Source: Cornus controversa
Taxonomy: Eukaryota > Streptophyta > Magnoliopsida > Cornales > Cornaceae
Reading direction: 5' to 3'
Assembly: GCA_026545225.1 (NCBI GenBank)
Contig: CM048852.1
Coordinates: forward strand, 53,637,146 to 53,701,145
DNA: 64,000 nt
Part shown: positions 44,201 through 52,011 of the stretch, piece by piece
Numbering within the stretch: the first letter of the stretch is position 1
Layout of the letters: each line of letters starts with the position of its first letter
Position numbers and translations under genes: made by a program
Notes under the pieces: model-generated
Told to the model about the DNA's origin: nothing
The model's input: only the letters and a program-made list of their open reading frames with translations
Databases searched by the model: none

Positions 44201-45845
44201 CTCTCTCTCTCTCTCTCTGCTCTCTTCATCTGTTCTCTCTTCACAGTGACAATTAGCGGATTGTGATGCAAAATTGGATCAGATAATCGAGTTGAGAGAA
44301 GATATAGATTAAAGAACGAGAGATAACTAACAGTAACTAGCAAAAACAAAATTAGGAACTCTAGTATATACAAATACATATATAGATATATATGACTATA
44401 TGTAGTAGAGATCGAGCCAGATCTTGAAGTAGTAGGTGAAATTTGGATCATCGCCGCCACCTTGAGGCTGCAGATTGGTGAGGTTCTCGAGCTCTGCACT
44501 GATCATCAACATGTAGTTCACCATTTCTCTCACTTAGTGTGAAAATGGAACTCTCTCTCTCTACAAGGCCACAAACAGGGGGAAAAAAAAAACGTGGTCC
44601 TCTGTCATGAGAAAAATATAAATAGAATAGTATATACAAGCCTTCTTTTTTCTTTAAAAAAAAAAAAAAAAATGAGGCATTAACCTTGAATGGCCAGGGG
44701 GCTTGATTGTCCGAATATTCAATGAGGGAAAGAACAGACAGAGAGAGAGAGTAATAAATAATAATTCACAGAATCACATTACTAAACACTGTTATTTGTT
44801 TTTGCTTTTAAAATTCTTACAACAACAAGTTTTAATAAACAATATTTTTTGCTTTCTCTTTTCACTTAGAAAAGTAAAATATATTTTTGTTTTTTTCTGA
44901 CTGTAAAAAAAAAAAACAAAAAGGTTACTAAATGCACCCTAAGTTACCTAATATTTTATCCCATAGAGTATAATTGGTAATAACTGTTTTATAGAATTTA
45001 CTTTTAGTTATAGATGTATGTGCTCACCACAGTTATGCCAAACCCAAAAGGTTCCTTAATTTAACACAATTGCTTTAATTCTATAAAAAAACATCATCTC
45101 TAATTCTTTGCGATGACAGTGATAAGAAGAGCGCCTCATGAATTCAAGATTGCTTGTTTAGAGGTAATTACTGAAGGCCAAACAAAATTTGTAAACACAG
45201 AACATCACAATCCCAGTATGCATTGCTTTTTTTTCCCCTCTAAAAAAGTGATATATCGTGCAGGATATTAAAGCACTCTTTCCTTCGGACTACAATCCAT
45301 TTTATGCGGGTTTTGGGAATAGAGACACTGATGAACTCAGTTACAGGAAGATTGGTATTCCAAAGGGCAAAATCTTTATCATTAATCCTAAGGTATTCAT
45401 CTTCTACTAGTATGTTTCAAGGCCAACAATCAGGGAATCCAAGAGCTTTTTTCCTGTTTTCTAATAAATTCATATAAACTGACAGGGTGAGGTGGCCATT
45501 AACCATCGTGTTGATTTGAAGTCATACACTTCTTTACACACTCTAGTCCATGACATGTTCCCACCAACATCACTGGTTGAGCAGGTAAATGCATGTGGGA
45601 CACATTTACCTATTTCGGAATGGAAAGGAGAACAAAGAGGGAAAAAATAATATATATATATATATACACACACATATATAAAGAGGAGAATTTCAAGGCA
45701 CAACAGATGAGAAATTCTCTATTACAATTGATCCTTGTTGTATCTTCTAACCATTTGATGACAGTCCGGATGTGCAATGGCCATGCAGGAAGATTTCAAT
45801 TCATGGAATTACTGGAAAATGCCGTTGCCAGATGTTGATTTCTAG
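29048..45845 (+). CDS. PAH: Phosphatidate phosphohydrolase (lipin), PAH1/PAH2 type
   Basis: Coding exons: 29048-30536, 30637-31235, 31341-31414, 32277-32361, 36954-37040, 43111-43183, 45120-45163, 45264-45392, 45486-45584 and 45789-45845. Joined they give 911 residues with every phase compatible and GT-AG at all nine introns. The N-lipin domain (about 1-91) begins [21 protein letters not shown] long acidic, serine-rich linker follows. The C-lipin/LNS2 domain (about 690-870) has DVDGT at 714-718, the Mg-dependent DxDxT catalytic motif, followed by [41 protein letters not shown] and [12 protein letters not shown]. The enzyme dephosphorylates phosphatidate to diacylglycerol at the endoplasmic reticulum; in Arabidopsis, PAH1 and PAH2 restrain phospholipid synthesis and support galactolipid remodelling under phosphate starvation. 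Length is normal for the family. Introns 4 (4.6 kb) and 5 (6.1 kb) are swollen by insertions. PAH1 versus PAH2 is unresolved. Confidence 0.96.
32590..32780 (+). pseudogene. LINE reverse-transcriptase C-terminal relic (lipin intron 4)
   Basis: Read on the + strand, the sequence gives [18 protein letters not shown] followed by [13 protein letters not shown], then a stop and PPSRMK. The core VAPI..KMREN.LRWFGHV is a hallmark of the C-terminal part of plant LINE polyproteins. Stops and the short length show it is dead. It lies in the same orientation as the lipin gene. Confidence 0.75.
34740..35355. mobile_element. 616-bp TG…CA element with CATCC duplication
   Basis: The insert begins TGTGGGTACTAGG and ends CCTGATACCCACA (inverted, 11 of 13). 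It is bordered by CATCC at 34735-34739 and 35356-35360. Terminal TG/CA and a 5-bp duplication are typical of LTRs, so a solo LTR or a small LTR-type element is likely. A second LTR-like unit sits inside it (34895-35295). Confidence 0.65.
34895..35295. mobile_element. Putative nested solo LTR
   Basis: The 401-bp unit begins TGTTATGATGTGG and ends GTTAGTCGTAACA, with inverted TGTTA/TAACA ends. The flanking pentamers CACTT (34890-34894) and CTCTT (35296-35300) differ at one position. The interior shows CCCGGGTTGCGTTGCGACCC, a CTATAAATCC TATA-like box at about 35074, and TCTTCGCCGTGGACGTAAGC, a style I associate with plant Ty1/copia LTRs. An alternative is that it is simply part of the surrounding 616-bp LTR. 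Confidence 0.5.
35760..35791. repeat. (CT)n microsatellite
   Basis: An uninterrupted CT run in lipin intron 4, followed by CGCGTGTGCGCGC. Confidence 0.95.
36063..36651. mobile_element. MULE-type MITE, ACGGACACGG family, copy 2
   Basis: The 589-bp element lies between perfect 9-bp direct repeats GGTGGTAGG (36054-36062 and 36652-36660). It starts with AGGAAGCACGGACATGG within the first bases and ends TATCCATGCTTCATT, an inverted match of about 14 bp. GC-rich blocks with repeated CGTATCC and GCCGTATCC (about 36458-36525 and 36555-36625) surround an AT-rich core. It is the same family as the element at 20562-21028. It lies in lipin intron 4. Confidence 0.88.
37312..37745 (-). mobile_element. Truncated gypsy-type LTR, inverted orientation
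   Basis: This stretch is the reverse complement of the last ~430 bp of the LTR at 41844-42467. Shared landmarks are ACTAAAATAAGGTGGACAAA, TTGGATCCAAGGGTT, CTCTATTTATAGGC and GATAATTATCCTT. It ends abruptly at about 37745, where plastid DNA begins. No primer-binding site follows on its outer side, so no internal retrotransposon region is attached. Confidence 0.88.
37744..37827. pseudogene. NUPT block: plastid 16S leader spacer, extra copy
   Basis: CACGAGCATCCTATCCATTC to GTTTAGGG matches, from memory, the plastid trnV-rrn16 spacer just upstream of 16S rRNA, in reverse orientation. The same sequence recurs at about 38687-38740 in the next block, so this is a separate, partly duplicated piece. 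trnV itself is not included. Confidence 0.75.
37828..38740 (-). pseudogene. rrn16: NUPT block: plastid 16S rRNA 5' half and leader
   Basis: The minus strand carries roughly the first 720 nt of plastid 16S rRNA. The gene's 5' end is near 38546 (CTCATGGAGA) and it is cut at about 37828. Landmarks on the + strand are TTACCGCGGCTGCTGGCAC and ACTGCTGCCTCCCGTAGGAG. The leader spacer continues to about 38740. Many substitutions and small indels relative to the conserved plastid sequence show decay. It is a nuclear plastid-DNA insertion, not a working rRNA gene. Confidence 0.92.
38741..39110 (-). pseudogene. rrn4.5: NUPT block: plastid 4.5S rRNA and flanking spacers
   Basis: From about 38741 the sequence switches to the spacer 3' of plastid 4.5S (GGGCAGAGCTTTTGGTTTTT). 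The reverse complement of 4.5S rRNA follows at about 38900-39005 (ATGCCTCAGTTGCATACATC, ACACCTATCGTAATGATAAA), and then the 4.5S-23S spacer. In a plastome this block does not adjoin the 16S leader, so the join near 38740 is a rearrangement. Confidence 0.88.
39090..40255 (-). pseudogene. rrn23: NUPT block: plastid 23S rRNA 3' part
   Basis: This is the reverse complement of plastid 23S rRNA, 3' end first. Landmarks are GGCACGATAACTGGTACACC, CTACAGCCCCAGGTGGCGAA, CACTAAGGCCGACTTTCGTC, AACAGTAAAGCTTCATAGG and GGTAAACAGTCGCCCAGAC. There are small internal deletions, for example near a poly-C run at 39702-39720 and near 39825. The rRNA continues at 41568 beyond a 1304-bp insertion. Confidence 0.93.
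40256..41559. mobile_element. 1304-bp insertion in the plastid 23S copy, 8-bp TSD
   Basis: The 23S sequence breaks after CACCTGGT (40248-40255) and resumes with a second CACCTGGT (41560-41567) followed by the expected ACTCG.ACATTGGCTC. The 8-bp direct repeat marks a transposition event. The insert is AT-rich and non-coding; it includes ACTCGCAAGTGTTTAAATC and GTCAGATTCCATCACCATTA. No long terminal inverted repeats, poly-A tail or transposase is seen. An 8-bp duplication would suit a hAT-like element, but the class is not established. Confidence 0.8.
41568..41826 (-). pseudogene. rrn23: NUPT block: plastid 23S rRNA, continuation
   Basis: This continues plastid 23S rRNA in reverse (CTTACGTCCTTGAACCGATA, AACAAGGGGTAGTACCGGAA, TTTTCGGGGCATTGGATTCT). 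Homology stops at about 41826, short of the 23S 5' end and 18 bases before an LTR start. Confidence 0.9.
41844..42467 (+). mobile_element. Gypsy-type LTR, direct orientation
   Basis: The 624-bp LTR begins TGTTGGGAGATTTTCTC and ends TTGTGTGTACA. It contains a CCTATAAATAGAGG TATA-like box at about 42149. Six bases after its end lies TAGCACGCCCGGTGGGAC, placed where a tRNA primer-binding site belongs. Its last ~430 bp are repeated in inverted orientation at 37312-37745. Confidence 0.85.
42468..42957 (+). pseudogene. Ty3/gypsy (Tat-like) RT-RNase H relic
   Basis: After the putative primer-binding site, a deleted internal region retains frames reading [17 protein letters not shown] and, after a frameshift, [32 protein letters not shown] and [13 protein letters not shown]. 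These match the reverse-transcriptase/RNase H junction of Ty3/gypsy polyproteins. Gag, protease, most of RT and integrase are missing, and no 3' LTR in the expected place is seen. It is inactive. Confidence 0.88.
43934..44939. mobile_element. Harbinger-like element in lipin intron 6, carries gene fragment
   Basis: The 1006-bp element begins GGCAGCGTTCACTAACGG and ends GGTTACTAAATGCACCC, giving imperfect inverted termini (about 13 of 17). TAA occurs immediately outside both ends (43931-43933 and 44940-44942), the PIF/Harbinger 3-bp duplication. It contains a CZIB-type exon in antisense (44423-44524) and no transposase. Confidence 0.75.
44423..44524 (-). pseudogene. Captured first exon of a CZIB/UPF0587-type gene
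   Basis: The minus strand reads [20 protein letters not shown] then [14 protein letters not shown] (34 residues). It then departs into IWLDLYYI and a stop. This matches the N-terminus of plant CXXC-motif zinc-binding proteins (CZIB, UPF0587/DUF866), whose next residues should begin the CxxC zinc site. The departure point looks like an exon end. The metal-binding remainder is absent. A short stretch of 5' leader seems to have come along with the exon. The frame is undamaged, suggesting recent capture. Confidence 0.8.
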
Positions 45846-46100
45846 TTGTCTTCGGAACATCTTCTCCTAGAAACAAGTGGCTTGGGAGCATTTTAGAGAT
45901 TGCATTCATCCCTAGCATTCTTCCAATCATCCCGTATTTCATCCAAGAAAGAACCAATGCAGGCAGGCTCATTGTTATATAAGCACTGATGTTGAATTGT
46001 AAATGATTGATTTTGTATTCTAACAATTGATCTTGTACTGAATAATAGTTCTTATAATGTATCAAGCCAGGATTTTTCTTTCCATGTCTCATCTTTTGGA
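45846..46100 (+). other. Probable lipin 3' UTR
   Basis: Unique, non-repetitive sequence follows the TAG at 45843-45845, with AT-rich stretches such as TACTGAATAATAG (about 46036) that could support polyadenylation. The exact cleavage site cannot be read. Confidence 0.5.
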
Positions 46101-48051
46101 TTTTAAATTATTAAAAAAAAAAATTGATTAACCTTTGTAGGGGTTCTTTATTAATCAACAATAACATTAGTGGTAAATGACGTATTCAATACAATTATGA
46201 GGAAAGTGTATCCGGATGAAGGAGGAGAAGTATGGCTAATTAATGATAGTCATAGTGAAGGTAGGGATATTTTGCCTTGTGACAGATCCTTGTTGTCTTG
46301 CCTTAATCTTTACTAAAGCTTTCATTTTTATAGTAAGGTGTTTAGGTAATGATTTCCTGAACACTAAAGGAGTCAAGTCATTCACATTGCTGCCCCTTCC
46401 GGTGGTGTGGCGTGTTAGCTCTTGTGGTGATAAATGCATTTGGCCAAACTGCAACGGCGGTAATTGGGAACATTAATGATTTTTATCAGAGCATTAATGG
46501 TGATTGTAAGGGTCTCTGTCATGACATGTGTTTACTATCCCATTAACTAGGCCTATTTGCTGTGTTGGGCCTCCTTACTTCTCATTTACCAATCTAAATT
46601 CCTTCTAAGTATTTCAAAGAGATTAGTTATGGTAATGAAAAGGGATTTTCTAGATCCCGCTCATCATTTAATGAACCAGATAGCGCTCGAAGAAATATCC
46701 TCAAAGTTTAGGTAGTTTGGCATGACATTGGTGTTTGTAGCGAAGCTCTAAGATGTTGCTCGTGGCTTGATGGAGCTCGAGATGTCACTCGAGGCTCGAA
46801 TGGCCTGACATGTGTCAAGGCTTGTAGTGGGGCTTAAAATGTCACTCGAGGCTCGAATGGCCTGACATATGTTAGGGCTTGTAGTGGGGCTCGAGATGTC
46901 AGTCGAGGCTGCAATGGCTTGACATGTGTCAGGGCTTGTGGTGGAGCTCAAGATGTCACTTGAGATTTGAATGGCCTAACATGTATTAGGGCTTCTAGTG
47001 GAGCTCAAGGCGTGAATGTGGTTTGTCATGGTGCTTGATGAAAGATTTTCAAAGTCTAAAGATTTTGGTGGCCAATAGGCCTTGATATTTTGACTTTTCA
47101 ACATCCTATTTGACTGCCACGCTGATCAATCTTTGATTGACTTTTCAATGTCCTATGTGGCAAGAGAGAGACCTAAATTGACCCCTACAATCTTTCCTGA
47201 ATGATGTCGAAACTTGAGCTTTAAGATTTCTGCAACTATTTCATGGACTTTATCAGAATTTTGGTCTTGCCTATGAGCAATACAAGAAGAATTATACCAG
47301 TAGCTAAATTTTGTTATCCACTTTAATTATAATGTCAAACAGTGACAGTTTAGGCTACGTTCACCTGCACGGAATTGGAACCTTGAATTTGGAATTGGTG
47401 GAATTGGAAAAAATTTTGTTTTCAAATTATGAACAATTTTTTTACCAATTCGAGGACTCCAATTCCATGAAAACGAACATAACGGTGCTTTCATAGACAA
47501 ATGATGAAAAGAAGATGAACGATCCTAATAAATGAAAAAGATTTCATGGGCTAGTAGATTTTACTGCCATCAAAACAACTTGCATAGAAGTAGGGATCTA
47601 TCCTATGGTGTTCCAGTGAGGTGGTCTCTTCTTTCTTGCCTATGCTCAACTTATATGATTTGATCATCTTTTATAATCTTCCCCAAGGTCTAGTAGGACT
47701 AGAGATCTTCATCTTTTACTTACCACTACTGACTACACAACTAATTGTTGAAGTATAGCCGAGTAAAAATGGAAACATTAGTGAACAAGGATTAGAACAC
47801 TCAATGGGTTAAAGAGAAACTAAAACCAGAGTGGGAAAAGCTTAAAAATAAAAAATGAGCCCCTTTGGGAGCTCATCCAAGTAGTACTTTGAATGAATAA
47901 CTTGAAATCTTGAAAAATTATAATGAGCCCATTCAATTTTGAGAAGTCACCTTTTCTTCCTTTCCTTTGAAGGGAAAGTAGCATGTTCAATGATCCATGA
48001 AAGTGTAACGCAAGTTTTGAATATATTTTGAAATAATGTTTTCTATATATA
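46101..48051. repeat. Intergenic with a 57-bp minisatellite and a small MITE
   Basis: At about 46745-47010 a 57-bp unit (GATGTCACTCGAGGCTCGAA, then TGGCCTGACATGTGTCAGG and CTTGTAGTGG) repeats about 4.5 times; anchors are at 46791, 46848, 46905 and 46962. At about 47351-47492 lies a short inverted-repeat element (GGCTACGTTC…GGAATTGGA against TCCAATTCCATG…AACGGTGCT). No gene is recognised. Confidence 0.75.
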
Positions 48052-49865
48052 TCTATACTACCATTAAAAGTACAAAGAGGTTTTTTAGTTTCAGTACACT
48101 ATATTTTTATTTTTAAATTAAAAAAATAAAATTACTCAAGCAAAATCCTTTCCTTTTTTATTTAAATTATTTCTCAAGCAAAACCCTTTCCTTTTTTTAT
48201 TAACCCTTTCTTTTTATTTCTAATTTTTAAATTATTTTTTTATGTACAAAGAGGTTTTCATTTAAATTATTTTTCAAGCAAAACCCTTTCTTTTTTTATT
48301 AACCCTTTTTTTATTTCTAAAATTTTTTAAGCAAAACCCTTTTCCTTTTTTATTAACCCTTTCTTTTTATTTCTAATTTCTAAATTTAAAAAAGCAAAAC
48401 CCTTTCCCGCAGGAAAAAGTGTACAATGAGGCCCTAAAAACTTATAAAATCACTCTTCCTCTCGGTTACGACTCTCCATTCTTCCTCTCAAGCTATCATC
48501 AACACGACTCTCAACTTTTTCTCGGATCTCATCAACAAACATTCGATTCAGTTTTATCTCGGCTTACATGTGAGTTCTTTTCTTTGGCTTCTTTTTTTTT
48601 TTTTTGTTCCTCCTGATTGTTTGCTATTAGCTTTTTAATAAAAAGTTACGTCTGTCCACCTAAATCTGCAATCGATACAGAAACCTAAAAAATAAATCAA
48701 GAGACTAATTTAGAGAAGTGATTTAAGGCTTTCGATAAAAACTAAACCCTACAAGGTAGGATATAGAGGTCAAGAATTGGATCAGTTGGACATAAATATG
48801 ATTGAATAATTTATGTTTATTTGATTAAGATCAATAAATTTCTTCAAACATAATTAAAACTCTATTTTGATGAAATAGACTGTTACCTCTTCCCAATCTT
48901 GAAGCACTGAAAAAAGGTATGAGATAATTGGACTCCATCCAACACCATGTCCTGCAGACTTCTCATTTGGTCTGCGATATGTGCACCAACCTATCTGATT
49001 ATTTTATTTCTAATGAGTGGTGACAGTTCACTTAAAAAATAAAATTAAATCAAATGGTGATCAGTGTGATCCAATTTCTTTGGTCTCCCTAAAAGTTTAA
49101 GATTAGGAACTTTATGCATACATGGTTGAGGCAAATTGTGGTTTTGTTTGTTATTCATGGAATTATGTGTAAAAAGATTCTATCTTAATTGTCTTAATGT
49201 TATTTCTGGTCTGAAAGTTATTTGCGAAGAATTATGTTAAGTTGTTGTATGGTTGGTTTGATGAAAGCTATGCCATCCAATTCATTGCTATCAAGCATTT
49301 GAAGCTAAAGTTGGAGATGGTGTCTATATTCTTAGTCTTTTGGCTTTTTCCTTTCAGCAAGTTTGGTTGAGCTTTGAGAATATCTTCAGCAGCTTTTATA
49401 TCTGTTATTCTCCAATTTATATGGTTTATTTTGTTGTTTTAATTATGTATACCCATGTAGCTTGGTTTTATGGTCTGTATCAGCTTACATGTGAATTTTA
49501 CGACAAAAAGACAAGTTACAAAGGAAAACAACAATAAAAATGACGTAGTAAAAAATAGTAGAAATATAATAAAAAGGATAGAATGTTGAGAATTTCTAAA
49601 AGAATAGTAATAAATTGTTTAAGAATGGTTAGAATTATACATTTGATTTCTTATAGTTTATAGTTGATTTCTTTCATGTGAATAATAGTTAAGTTATAGT
49701 TTTTTTTTTTTCCGAACAAGTGAGTTTATATTACTAAAGTTACATAATGAAAATAGTTTTGGGTGTTTTAATTAATATGTTATAATAGTTTTGAATATTT
49801 TGAATGTTATAATAAAATTTTAATTTATTTTTTATTCGCGTGCATTGCACATGGTTTAAACTAGT
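48052..49865 (+). mobile_element. Helitron-like element, non-autonomous
   Basis: The 5' end ATCTATACTACCATTAAAAG and the 3' end GCGTGCATTGCACATGG…CTAGT fit plant Helitrons: TC start, short 3' hairpin (GTGCA-T-TGCAC), CTRRT end, no inverted termini and no target duplication. The 5' flank base is A as expected, but the base after CTAGT is G rather than T, so the 3' border is less certain. Inside are repeated AAGCAAAACCCTTTCC blocks (48137-48412). No Rep/helicase is present. An open frame at 48419-48616 is unrecognised. Confidence 0.6.
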
Positions 49866-49921
49866 GTGTATATATATATTGATCCTGTTGCTTTGTCATT
49901 GGATGCTCTTCCTTGTAAACT

Positions 49922-49960
<39 letters not shown>

Positions 49961-50013
49961 GTGTGTGTGGTATAAGCCACTACTCATCATATACTATTTT
50001 CAGTATTAAAATT

Positions 50014-50587
50014 TAGGGTTAAATTCATAAAACCCCCTTCTAATATCAAAAATTCTCATAAAACCCCCTGAATTTTCAAAAACCCCTATTTACTATCAAT
50101 TTCTCTCATACAAGGACAAAATTAAACGGCTCCGTCAATTTGATAACGAAATTACCAAAATATCCTTCCTTTATTTAATACAATAACTTTATAAAAAAAA
50201 GGTTATTTGTAAATGACAGATGTACCCTTTACGAAGGGGCGATTTGAGAAAATTAAAAAGTAGAAGGGGGTTTCTTGATTGGGTTAAAATCATAAAACCC
50301 CCTCTACTATAAAAAAATTCTCATAAAACCCCTCTCTACTATAAAAAAATTCTCATAAAACCCCCCTTACTATGAGGGTATTTTAGTCCTTTTAATTTCA
50401 ACAAATGCGTCAAGGGTAATTTAGTCATTTACACACCACTTAATAGGTCACGTGAGATGCACGTGCGGTTTCTCCGTTAATTTCAACGGAAAACTAACGG
50501 GAGGGGGCAAATTGATTGATTTTTTAATATAGGGGGGTTTTGTGAGAATTTTTGGTAAAAAAAGGGGGTTTTATGAATTTAACCCTA
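50014..50587. mobile_element. TIR MITE, AACCCCC-rich
   Basis: The termini TAGGGTTAAATTCATAAAAC and GTTTTATGAATTTAACCCTA are perfect inverted repeats, extended by CCCCC/GGGGG. The 574-bp element contains several CTCATAAAACCCC repeats. Flanks are AAATT-like on both sides, too simple to define the duplication. An internal inverted piece (CCGTTAATTTCAACGG) lies near 50476. Confidence 0.85.
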
Positions 50588-52011
50588 AAATTTAAAAGGA
50601 ATCATGTTGCATGCTCTTCTAACTGGGGAAAAAACAGGAAATTTGTGGCATTGGCAGGACCAGACAGCTAAGTAGAGCATGTGGGTAATGTCAGGACTTA
50701 GGAGAGTGACAAAGTACCAGCATTATTTTCTTGTAGACATTAATTAATATTGTTGTGATTTTTCTTTCACTAACTTGTCATTTTCTTACACTTAATTCTG
50801 ATGTTGTCGCCAACTTATGTAGCCATCTATAGAATGAGCCAAAAGAAAGCTAAGTGAGAAAATACATCTTTCTTTCGTATGTTCACTTTTTCCAATTTGT
50901 TCCTTCCACAAATGTCAAATTGTTTGTGTCACTCGAATCATATTTCATTCAGTACCCTATTAGCTTACTCCAATAATGTGTTCCAACATATTAAGTCAAG
51001 CATTTAACCTCCACATATAAAGATAACTGGTGTTAGCAAATCAGCCAGATAAAAATCAAATCTACATACATATAGAGATTACGCTGACCAGGTGTTTTCC
51101 AAAATCAGCTAAGAAAAATCTGATCAATACTTTCAATAGTCGGATAACATACTTCCAATAGTCGGATGAGACAAATCAAAGCGTCGGATTCAGAAGAGTC
51201 CTACTTCATGTCAACTAGAACTCAATCTCCATAAATAAGCAAGCAAGCAACCAACCAACCAACCAACCGGTCAGGTACGCAACATTTAATATTGTACTCT
51301 CTCAAATGATGAACTCCAATCACTGACTTGACTTGAGTGTCATCTCCTTTCTGTCTTGCAAGAGTGCTGCGCCTAACCAGATCGCGAAGGACCGTGAAGA
51401 AAATTGCAACATCATCTGCAAACCTTAAATCTCTAGTTTAAGATTTACAGCCTCCATATTCAGTCTATGATTTTTGCACAATGATATATAATACGACACT
51501 TGGATGCTGAAAACAGGCCAATATAAGCTATCTGGGATTGTTATATCATGCTCTAGTGGGATAATATAAACTCATGGGAGGTGTGAGATTAATTCTTCAG
51601 ATAAAGGAAAGTGCTTGCTGATTGTGTTGAAGGACCTGAAAAAAGGACTTAGAGTACGAAGCCATGGAATCAGAAGGGTAGAAAGTATAAATTTAACTAA
51701 TACACAATCATATAAACGTTAAGTATAGTGAGAATCACATGTTAAAATCCAGAATCTAGCCAAGAAAAATAACTAAATTTTTAGAGATAGATTATGATTC
51801 TCCGCTATTTATCACATTCTCATAGAGTTCATCTTCCCGGAAGGGCAATTACTAGCTACTTTATTTAATGGAAGTGGATAGGATGATGTTATATAATATA
51901 TTACATTGGTATATACATGCAAAGGGAAAATCTATTAAAAAGTTAAGAAGGGGAAGATATCAGAAATGCCAAGTGAGGGGGTAAAAAAAAGGATACAATG
52001 GCATTTCAAAC
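50588..52011. other. Intergenic, 3' side of the ANK1-type gene
   Basis: No gene is seen. A short (AAGC)n-(AACC)n run lies at about 51237-51270. The last few hundred bases are likely 3' UTR of the minus-strand ankyrin gene. Confidence 0.5.

Noticed and set aside
44179-44639. A complete CZIB gene inside the lipin intron
   Set aside because: Only the first 34 codons match; the zinc-binding remainder is absent downstream on that strand.
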